Origin: Aralia elata
Taxonomy: Eukaryota > Streptophyta > Magnoliopsida > Apiales > Araliaceae
Direction: 5' to 3'
Assembly: GCA_034770075.1 (NCBI GenBank)
Contig: CM068380.1
Span: forward strand, 26,130,638 to 26,194,637
DNA length: 64,000 nt
The notes beneath the pieces are model-generated. The model was not told the DNA's origin, ran no database searches, and was given only the letters and a program-made list of their open reading frames with translations. Positions 55,779 through 64,000 of the stretch are shown here, one piece after another (positions within the stretch are counted from its first letter, which is position 1; the number at the start of each line of letters is the position of its first letter). The position numbers and the translations under genes are program-made.

Positions 55779-57017
55779 CATTAGAGGGCTTAAGCCGCTT
55801 TCAAATCTTGATGCTATCTTATCCTTTAAAATTCATAAATGTATATGTATGTGCGATATTTTGACTTGTTTTACTTATTGCTGTGTGAATGTGTGCTTTT
55901 TTCCAATGAATGATTGATTGAATGAATGGAATGACTTTACTTTAAAGAAATCATTTGCATGCGGTGAGGACGATGAATGTGAATGTATGTTGAGAGAGTA
56001 CCTCCTCCTGAGGCGAACCTGTCGGTTGCTTATTACTGGACTCGAAGGGGCTGCTCCCCGGAGATGGCTCAGGAAACGCACCACCCAAATCCGCTCCAAT
56101 CGAAAGGATTCAGACGAGTAGATTGCGAAGATTTGGGGACCTTCATGCCAAAAAGCCCGCGAGAGTAACCCTAGGGTAGGTCAGCCTCTGATAAACCTAA
56201 CGAAAGGGAAGTTTCTTCATGCCTTTTTATCGTTCAGTCAAATAAATAGATGTCATGTAAATGGCATACAACTTTCATACCATCATCATCGTAATAAATA
56301 TGTCATGTATCATGTGATCACGCCACCTGCAAATGTAAAGAGAATACTGACATTGGTTTTGCAGGAAGGCTATTCATACCACGTACCAAGGTTTTCTAAA
56401 ACTTCTGAATACTATCCTGTCATCAAACACTGACCTTGTTTTGCAGGATAAGATTAGAGAACCGAAAAAAAAAAAATGAATAAAAATCAGGCATCAGTGT
56501 TGACATGCATCTGCCAACTTGTAACTGGCACAGTACTAAACTACGGTCTTTGTTTGTTTTGCGGGATTGCCCCTAAGACCCAACTGGGAGGCCGTAAAGT
56601 CCATACTCCATCCATCCGAATGGCAGAAGACGGTAGCCATGAAACACACTGGTTTCCCTAATTCACACATCACGGTACGAGATGAGCTTTAAGGGGGAAA
56701 TTGCGGTACAGACTTGTCCGACCTATGAGGATTAGATCGGAGGGATCTCCCGTAGTGACGCCCCTCATAAATGGGTTTGGTATCAAAACAGTAAAGAGTT
56801 CCTTCGAGACGGCTCCTCTCCCGAAAATGCAGATCTGATCGAGGAAAGAGAATCTAAAGATGGGCAGTGAAATTCTTCCTAAGCGGAGACAATTTGCATA
56901 AATGGGACCTAGCTACGGGACTGCTGAGATATCTGGAAGCCAAAAAAGCCCACTGATTAATGAACGAAGTACATGACGATGTGTGCGAGCCCATATGAGC
57001 AGAACATTTTTGGCAAA
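55779..57017 (+). other. Non-coding leader of the Tat-like element; gag missing
   Basis: About 1.2 kb lack zinc knuckles or a gag-like ORF. Two TTTTGCAGGA blocks with similar flanks occur near 56360 and 56445. Small ORFs of about 60 codons show no domain. Confidence 0.5.
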
Positions 57018-57170
57018 GAAAATCATGTGAACGGGTTACTACTGGCTAACCATGAAAACTGACTGCGACACTCATGTCAGGAAATGCCATCAATGCCAGA
57101 TCCATACCAATGCGATCCATGCACCTCCTAATAAGCTCCATTGCTTGACTTCACCATGGCCAGTTGGACC
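57018..57170 (+). pseudogene. Integrase zinc-finger remnant of Tat type
   Basis: It reads GYYWLTMKTDCDTHVRKC, then CQIHTNAIHAPPNKLHC. This is the C-X2-C half of the integrase HHCC finger and the stretch after it in Tat elements. It lies upstream of the polymerase remnant, the reverse of the normal order. Confidence 0.75.
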
Positions 57171-57256
57171 GTGCAGCAGGTGATATCCAGGAAGGGGGTA
57201 AATCCAGGAGTATGGCAGTGAATCCCAGCCAGTAGAAGATCAATGGGTACCCCGAC

Positions 57257-57499
57257 TTGAGGCATTCTAGCCTGACAAGCGATAGGACAAATTTGAAGGA
57301 GGATCACGATTCTGGTATAGAGCTAGATTTCGATCTAATGGGGATCGTCCAGGACGAGGCAGATATCGACAGTACGCCTGGCGAGATCAAGGGATGGGTC
57401 GAAGGTAAACCCAAACCCAACTTGGATCAAACCATAGCCATCAAACATCAGAGCCCCTAATGATCACAAAGAACCCGGAGTAGGGGCATATTCAACCAC

Positions 57500-57531
<32 letters not shown>

Positions 57532-57860
57532 GCCGAGTTGTTGAGCCTGTATGGAGATATGTTCGCTTGGTCCCGTGGCGACGTGATTGGATTGTCCACA
57601 GACGTTATAGGACATCGACTGCCCTTCAAGGAGAGTTCCGACCAATTAAGCAAAAGTTGAGAACATTGAAGCTTGAAGGGAGGTTGAAAATAAAGGACAA
57701 GATTGTCAAGCGGTTTAAAGCAGGAATCATCACGGTGTCTATTTACCCTGAATGGCTTTCCGACAGAATCCCAGTACCACAGCCTAGAGGAGAAGTAAGG
57801 GGCCGCATCGACTATAGAAATCTGAACGATGCCCTCAAGGAGGAGATATATGACAAGTTC
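57257..57860 (+). pseudogene. Reverse transcriptase N-terminal remnant of Tat type
   Basis: 57257-57460 is an acidic stretch ending in KPNLDQT, like the segment before the polymerase in Tat elements. After a run of about 29 A at 57500, IAELLSLYGDMFAWS and TDVIGHRLPFKE appear in one frame. Another frame continues with PIKQKLRTLKLEGRLKIKDK, then YPEWLSDRIPVPQ and RIDYRNLNDA. The catalytic box is absent. Confidence 0.75.
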
Positions 57861-58260
57861 AAGATCAAATATTTTGATTCAGTCATTTACCGGCCCAAAA
57901 TGAATGGGGCAGTGGGGGCTGCAAGTAAAACACAAAGACGATCATGGGAAGAATGTCCGCCAATCATCGGGGATGGCCGGATTTATTGTCGCTCACCCTG
58001 TTTGCCTATCGAACCTCAGTTCGCCCATTTGCAGGGGCAACCTCTTACGCATCTCCCGGGCATACGACAAGAGGATACGATCCCGGAAATTCAGAATAAA
58101 CGATTTAGTCCTCAAAAGGATCGCGCCCTGCCAAGGCGAAGCTATGGGGTTCCGCTCTAAATCAAAGGGAACCGTCACGATAAAGGAATCCTCTCTGGGG
58201 GAGCCCTCATCTTACGAGGAATGGACGGGAAGGCGTTCCCCAGCCAGTTAATTCTGACTC
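57861..58260 (+). pseudogene. Integrase core and C-terminal remnant of Tat type
   Basis: It reads KFKIKYFDSVIYRPKMNGAV directly after the polymerase piece, so RNase H and most of the integrase are deleted between them. Later frames read AYRTSVRPF-like, then a C-terminal piece ending in NSDSV. Several frameshifts occur. A 41-base poly(A) run follows at 58278-58317. Confidence 0.75.
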
Positions 58261-58271
58261 TGTGAAACCAC

Positions 58272-58277
<6 letters not shown>

Positions 58278-58317
<40 letters not shown>
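58278..58317 (+). repeat. Poly(A) tract in the element interior
   Basis: About 40 A in a row. Similar runs are at 57500-57528, 59667-59684 and 60571-60594. Confidence 0.95.
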
Positions 58318-58321
<4 letters not shown>

Positions 58322-58889
58322 CCAAACCTTTCAACAAATCAAAGGACCGGATCTTTTGTCAGCCCAGCGAGATACCGATGCAACCAGTACGAGGGAGATC
58401 ACAAGAAAAGCAACTTAACACTGGGGCATTTGTCAACTACCCAGGAAATGATGACATGTAAATTGGCACCCATGCAACAATCCCATCTGACCATTCTCAT
58501 CAAATGCTACCTCATGTCAATATTCAACGGTATGATCATCTGGCATTTGTCAAGCATAGTTTTCCCGGGATACGAGGACCCGCGTGAGGGGGGATTTTAT
58601 TTGACTTCAACGGAATCGGACTAACTCTGACAAGCAAACCGTGGAGCACGATCGTGAGTATGATTAGACGAAGAAGGCTATTCAACCTTTTGATCGGGTA
58701 CAAAGCCTTAATTCAAAGTAACGTTTGCGACAGAATCGACCTCATGTGACAGCCTTCACTTTGCATTTGCACAAACTTTCAGTTGTGGGGTATAAAACTA
58801 TGACGACGTTGATGGCCATTAACACGTAGTCAGACAGTCAATAATTATCAATATCAAGAAGTCAGACGATAAATGATTATCAAGCTAAT
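58318..58889 (+). other. Untranslated region after pol, no gene seen
   Basis: No recognisable coding sequence. This begins the roughly 4.6 kb region between the pol remnants and the 3' LTR. Confidence 0.5.
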
Positions 58890-59375
58890 GTCTCGAATCG
58901 TGGCCTGGGTTATTCGAGTAATTAAGCCCGAGGGGTGTCTCTACACCTGGTGCCCTAAAGCCATCTGGTTTGGGAGTCGCTGGCCCAACACTCGTTACAT
59001 GGGTAACTCAGAGCCTAAGAAAACGAGCATTACAGTAGAGGAGGCCGAGTAGATTCGAATCGTGGCATGGGCTACTCGAGTAATTAAGCCTAAGGGGTGT
59101 CTCTGCATCTGGTGCCCTAAAGCCATCTGGTTTGGGAGTCACCGGCCTAACACTCGCTACATGGGTAACTCAAGCCTAAGAAAACGAATCTTGCGCAAGG
59201 TCAAGCAAAGAATGAATGGGGCAGACCACCAGCTTGTCTCGAACCGTGGCCTTTGTTACTCGAGTAAATAAACTCGAAGGGGTGTCTGTACACCTAATGC
59301 CCCAAAACCGTCTGGTTCGGGAGTCATTGGTCCAAAACTCGTTAAATGGGTAACTTTGAATAGCCTAAGAAAACG
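58890..59375 (+). repeat. Three-copy tandem repeat, 162-184 bp unit
   Basis: CGAA(T/C)CGTGGC starts at about 58894, 59056 and 59240, each followed by GGGGTGTCT and GTCTGG/ATCTGGTT(T/C)GGGAGTC blocks. Confidence 0.85.
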
Positions 59376-59707
59376 AGACAAGTGAAGTGGACTAATAAAA
59401 AGAAAAGATAAAAAAAACTCTCGGCCTTAAACAAGGAGTCATAGAAGAGAAGCCCCTACTGAGTGCTGCATCGCACAGTGCAGTTGTCATATGACGTCAA
59501 TCCTGCTAAGGACGTTGTCGAGAATGGAGACAAAATACTTTTGACGAGGGAAGGTAGTTCTTTTGAATTCGACCTTACTCACGTATAATGACCATGAATG
59601 CTTGAAGGTTTTCTTACGATTTCATAAACTCGTCAAATAGAAAATCATCAACTCACGAGGGATTAAAAAAAAAAAAAAAAAAAATTTCAATCTAGTACAT
59701 GCACGGT

Positions 59708-60290
59708 TCACAACTTGCTAGATGGTGCGATCAACAGATATTCAATTTCATGTGCTTTAGCTGCATTTGCTCTTTTGTCGAGATTATAATATCTTTGTGT
59801 TGAACTAACACTAACGGCCCGAGCCTTCAAGTTTTGGCATTTGTTAGTCATCTGATATGCAGGATCTTGTAGAGCTATGGATAACTCAGCACAGTCAGCA
59901 TCGCAAGTTTTCGATAGAAATTCTTGGTAACAACATGCACCAAGGCTGGGACAGTTAAGAATCGTGAAATGGAAGGAAGATGAGGTTGCACAGAACTTCT
60001 CGTCATTGGGCCTCTCCCCAATCCTGACTATCACTGCCTCGACATCCAATTGATCCACATGCATGAGCATATACAAGGATGATATAATGTAGGACGACAG
60101 CATATCGGCCAGCAGAAATGATCAAAAGGCTAAGGAGCCCAACATAGCTGTCAATCATCACTGAGAGCGAAACAGACTGCCTCAACTCGATGAAATGAAG
60201 ACGACCAAGAACAGGCAGAGTACCAAACCAATGTTGAAGTCTAGAAACTACACTTCACGTCGAGGCGTGATCCGATCAAACGTTGGCAAA
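59708..60290 (-). CDS. Antisense ORF candidate between pol and 3' LTR
   Basis: A 131-codon minus-strand ORF (60103-59708) has protein-like composition, with DCAELSIALQDPAYQ and KARAVSVSSTQRYYNLDKR. A second minus-strand frame (60290-60003) has a hydrophobic stretch (YVGLLSLLIISAGRYAVVL) that could be its N-terminal part before a frameshift near 60090. I recognise no family. Antisense ORFs between pol and the 3' LTR are known from some Tat-lineage elements such as Grande. The position fits, but function and coding status are unproven. Confidence 0.4.
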
Positions 60291-60610
60291 CAATGACGAC
60301 GGTCAAATCGTATCATTTGACTGAACAGGGGTCATTTCTATCTAAACATATGTTGTGCACATGCATCTGTCCATAACATATCTGCCAGATCATGCATAAC
60401 ATCTTTTTCATGCGTACAGGTACGATCAAAATGAAAATCTTCAGGAAAGTACAAGCACGTCGCTTTCAACCTCACAAATGATCAGACTGTGATGGCTTTT
60501 GCGGCATGGTACACGGACGATGTTGGCGGGTGATCCAGGACATGAAGCCGATCACACATCCCATTTCAAATAAAAAAAAAAAAAAAAAAAAAAATCACTC
60601 AAATCCAATC

Positions 60611-61697
60611 AAGACCCCTGGGAAGGGCTGGTATCCAAACAATCCATGACCCCTGGGAAGGGCTGGTATCCAAACAAGAAGTGAACCTGGGAAGGCATCC
60701 AAGCAAACCACAACAAGATGGTGAGCACCCCTGGGAAGGGCTGATATCCACAAAAAGAAAAAGACAAAAAACAACAAACCCTGGGAAGGGCTGAGATCCA
60801 CGCGAACCACAACAAGATGGTGAGCACCCCTGGGAAGGGCTGATATCCACAAGAAAAAAAAAGACAAAAAACAACAAACCCTGGGAAGGGCTGAGATCCA
60901 CGCGAACCACAACAAGATGGTGAGCACCCCTGGGAAGGGCTGATATCCACAAAAAAAAAGACAAAAAACAACAAACCCTGGGAAGGGTTGAGATCCACGC
61001 GAACCACAACAAGATGGTGAGCACCCCTGGGAAGGGCTGATATCTACAAGAAAAAAAAAGACAAAAAACAACAAACCCTGGGAAGGGCTGAGATCCACGC
61101 GAACCACAACAAGATGGTGAGCACCCCTAGGAAGGGCTGATATCCACAAAAAGAAAAAGACAAAAAACAACAAACCCTGGGAAGGGCTGAGATCCACGCG
61201 AACCACAACAAGATGGTGAGCACCCCTGGGAAGGGCTGATATCCACAAAAAGAAAAAAAAAGACAAAAAACAACAAACCCTGGGAAGGGCTGAGATCCAC
61301 GCGAACCACAACCAGATGGTGAGCACCCCTGGGAAGGGCTGATATCCACAAAAAGAAAAAAAACAAAAAACAACAAACCCTGGGAAGGGCTGAGATCCAC
61401 GCGAACCACAACAAGATGGTGAGCACCCCTGGGAAGGGCTGATATCCACAAAAAGAAAAAGATAAAAAACAACAAACCCTGGGAAGGGCTGAGATCCACG
61501 CGAACCACAACAAGATGGTGAGCACCCCTGGGAAGGGCTGATATCCACAAAAAGAAAAAAGACAAAAAACAACAAACCCTGGGAAGGGCTGAGATCCACG
61601 CGAACCACAACAAGATGGTGAGCACCCCTGGGAAGGGCTGATATCCAGAAAAAGAAAAAGACAAAAAACAACAAACCCTGGGAAGGGCTGAGATCCA
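60611..61697 (+). repeat. 100 bp tandem array, ten units
   Basis: CTGGGAAGGG(C/T)TGAGATCCA starts at 60781, 60881, 60978, 61078, 61177, 61280, 61380, 61479, 61579 and 61678. Each unit holds a second half-copy (TGATATCCA) about 49 bp later. Irregular copies begin at about 60613. All three minus-strand frames stay open, which produces long ORFs (up to 392 codons at 61773-60595) that are not genes. Confidence 0.95.
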
Positions 61698-61698
61698 A

Positions 61699-62358
61699 GA
61701 TAACCAACCGGCGACGATAACCGGGGGTTACGAGAAGGGTGACCGGCGACGATACCCGGCCCCGACAAGACAATCGACCGGCAACGATAACCGGCGATCA
61801 CGAGATGGATGTTCGGCGATGAAAACCGGCTCCGACGAGATAACCAACCGACGACGATAACCGGGGGTTACGAGATGGGTGTCCGGCGACGAAAACCGGC
61901 CCCGACAAGACGATCGACCGGCGACGATAACCGGCGATCACGAGATGGATGTCCGGCGACGAAAACCGGCTCCGACAAGGTAACCAACCGGCGACGATAA
62001 CCGGGGGTTACGAGATGGGTGTCCGGCGACGAAAACCGGCCCCAACAAGACAATCGACCGGCGACGATAACCGGCGATTACGAGATGGATGTCCGGCGAC
62101 GAAAATCGGCTCCGACGAGATAACCAACCGGCGACGATAACCGGGGGTTACGAGATGGGTGTCCGGCGACGAAAACCGGCCCCGACAAGACAATCGACCG
62201 GCAACGATAACCGGCGATTACGAGATGGATGTCCGGCGACGAAAACCGGCTCCGACGAGATAACCAACCGGCGACGATAATCGGGGGTTACGAGATGGGT
62301 GTCCGGCGACGAAAACCGGCCCCGACAAGACGATCAACCGGCGACGATAACCGGTGAT
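61699..62358 (+). repeat. 140 bp higher-order tandem array built on 35 bp steps
   Basis: TAACCAACCG recurs at 61701, 61841, 61981, 62121 and 62261, exactly 140 bp apart. Inside, CCGGCGACGA-type cores fall at 35 bp steps (for example 61848, 61883, 61918, 61953, 61988). It is GC-rich, unlike the surroundings. Confidence 0.95.
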
Positions 62359-62740
62359 CAACGAATCCCTGGGAAGGGCTGGTATCCAAACAATCAACGA
62401 CCCTTGGGAAGGGCTGAGATCCAAGCAAACCCCGACAAATGATGACATCTGTAGAACAGTATCAAGAGACTGTACAGGGGTCATTTTTCATCAAATTTGC
62501 ATTTTAAATGTTGTTTCACATGCATTGAATAGATGATAACTCTGTACGCGATCCATGCAGGTTAGGTGTCAAGAGAATAACTTCCTCTGATGACAATGCG
62601 ATGGAGTAAGGTGATTACGAGATGGGTGACCGGATACGAGACCCGGCCCCGACCAGACGAGCGACCGGATACATCACCCGACACTCACAGGACAATCGAC
62701 CGGATACGAGACCCGGCGATTACAAGACGAGCGACAGGTT
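62359..62740 (+). repeat. Mixed array remnants
   Basis: Two copies of the CTGGGAAGGGCTG module return at 62359-62430. At 62628, 62664 and 62699, GACCGGATAC recurs every 35-36 bp, a diverged form of the 35 bp step. Confidence 0.7.
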
Positions 62741-62916
62741 AGGGATTGATGCATTGACACCTTTACGAATGTGTCGCATGCCTTACATCTTGCGTTGCAT
62801 CATATGTGGTATGTGTTGCATCATGTACGCACTGTCATTCTTATGCACTGTCATTCATGCATCGTGTGTCTACTTCTTTATCATGTTCATTTCATTTAAC
62901 ATTTCATAAACATGAT

Positions 62917-62929
62917 AAAGAGGGGCAGC
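62917..62929 (+). promoter_or_regulatory. Polypurine tract of the Tat-like element
   Basis: AAAGAGGGGCAGC ends directly before TGTAGACACCC of the 3' LTR. Confidence 0.75.
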
Positions 62930-64000
62930 TGTAGACACCCAAATTTTGCGCTTCGTACACTAACCGTGACAGGAGGGCAAAATCGTCAATTGAACCGGCT
63001 TACGGGAGCGAAGGAATGGGCACAAGTGCGAACACTCGACGCCACCGCAACGATTTGCAAATCAAAACCGACGTGATAGCAGGGTCGTCCGAAATGAGCA
63101 TGCCCGAATGATGCGGCACGTCTCCCAGTGATTTCCGGACTGCCAAAATACAAGCCTGTCGGCGAAAACCGACGTCACGACATGGAAATCGAGGCGTGGC
63201 ACGAAAATCGAGAAAATCAGCCCACCCAGCCGCGGATTGATCTGCGGCCAAACGATTAAAATAATGGTGGTGCGCACGGGACTCGAAACCAGGAAACCAG
63301 CTGAGTGCGATGGGGGGTGGGCCAGCCAGCCGCAGATCAATCTGCGGCTGCCCTAAACCAGCTTATTTCAGCTCAGTTTCTTCATTTCATCCAGGGGGTT
63401 AGCAGCAGCAGCAGCAGCGGCGGAAAAAGAAAGAAAAAGAAGGAGAAAACAGCAAGCAAATAAGAGAAATCAAGAGAGAAAAGAGTGAGAAATAGTGAGC
63501 AATTGTACCCATTTTGTGAGATTACATCTCATATTTTCTACTCTAATCAATACACAAATTCATACATATTGTGGGGATTATTTGCAAGGTAAAAAATCCT
63601 TTGTTTTAGCATCTTGTTTTACCATTTTTGTTAAGCTTTTTGTCATCCAAATTATATTAAATGTAGTTGTTCTTGTATATTGTTGTGAATCCATGGATTG
63701 AGGGCTATTAGTGAGGGTTCCCAAATGGAACGAAATTCCTCCTAATGGCCCGATGATATCCATTTGGTGAATTTTAGCTAGTTGTAATGATGTATTATGC
63801 ATAGTTTACTTAGATTGTTATTTTTAGGATCTTGTGGGTGTGTAGCGATTTTGGATGTGAGCCTAGGAGCGCGACCCCGTGGTCCAAATCCGATGATGGA
63901 CATCTTTTGATATATGTAATAAATTCGATGTACCTTTCATTGTAAATATTTAATCGTCGGGCCTTAAAACGACGCTAAGGCGAGAATCGTGTTTAAGGCC
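62930..64000 (+). repeat. 3' LTR of the Tat-like element, cut by the window end
   Basis: It matches 53684-54770 in order, and about half of the expected 2.07 kb is inside the window. Differences are few and include single-base changes and 1-3 bp indels. Confidence 0.88.

Larger units (their letters stand above)
53684..64000 (+). mobile_element. Tat-like (Ogre/Retand-type) LTR retrotransposon, runs off the window
   Basis: The 5' LTR is 53684-55758 and the 3' LTR starts at 62930. The primer site TGGCGACTCCGCTGGGGA is the type I associate with Ogre/Tat elements (tRNA-Arg, from memory). Polymerase and integrase fragments have the Tat style. Gag is absent and pol is reduced to scrambled remnants, although the LTRs are nearly identical over the 1,071 bp comparable, so the element moved recently with enzymes from elsewhere. 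It lies 33 bp after the mannanase stop. If complete, it should be followed outside the window by gtaac, the five bases before 53684. Confidence 0.85.

Noticed and set aside
55779..57017. Ogre-style intron in the leader of the Tat-like element
   Set aside because: TTTTGCAG acceptor-like sites occur, but no donor or flanking ORF could be tied to them.
60595..61773. 392-codon minus-strand ORF with overlapping long ORFs in the other two frames
   Set aside because: It is the translation of a 100 bp tandem array; the peptide repeats simply cycle through the three frames. No start context or domain.
61809..62280. Series of 60-63-codon ORFs, both strands
   Set aside because: They are translations of the 140 bp array.

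Overview
The window is nuclear DNA of a flowering plant, most likely a eudicot. It is AT-rich and packed with nested LTR retrotransposons, Stowaway-, hAT- and CACTA-type DNA elements and foldback repeats. It contains one recognisable host gene with plant-type introns. No rRNA or tRNA gene, CRISPR array or bacterial-style operon is visible. The species cannot be named from the sequence.

Layout. 1-15353 is a long Ty3/gypsy-type LTR (here 'G1') split by a 12.2 kb non-autonomous retroelement at 1803-13981 (target duplication cgaat, two 2.9 kb LTRs, no reverse transcriptase). 15361-17189 is a minus-strand gypsy 3' LTR ('G2') with its polypurine tract. 17190-19682 is copy A of an LTR family called here 'LTR-C'. 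19683-21535 holds a minus-strand copia-like remnant and a plus-strand copia reverse transcriptase fragment cut by a CACTA terminus. 23690-40111 is a minus-strand Tat-like LTR. Solo LTR-C copy B (24510-39054, duplication gttag) is inserted into it, and a 10.45 kb gypsy element (28440-38892, duplication atcca) is inserted into copy B, so the nest is three levels deep with both inner target duplications visible. 40112-48960 is gene-free and carries small DNA elements.

49034-53650 is a five-exon GH5 mannan endo-1,4-beta-mannosidase gene. Its exon 3 is broken by a 1,880 bp solo LTR (duplication ctaac). Intron 4 holds a MITE with a CACTA-like MITE inside it. A Tat-like element starts 33 bp after the stop codon, so the copy is very probably a pseudogene.

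53684-64000 is that Tat-like element, and its 3' LTR runs off the window. Gag is gone and pol is reduced to scrambled fragments. Between pol and the 3' LTR lie an antisense ORF candidate and three tandem arrays, one a strict 35/140 bp hierarchy.

There is no operon-like cooperation between genes. The biology shown is insertion, nesting, decay and repeat amplification. The most unusual signals are the dispersed ATCGTAGAGT motif in the 12.2 kb element, the two versions of LTR-C with different middles, the tandem arrays and antisense ORF of the Tat-like element, and the multiply hit mannanase gene.
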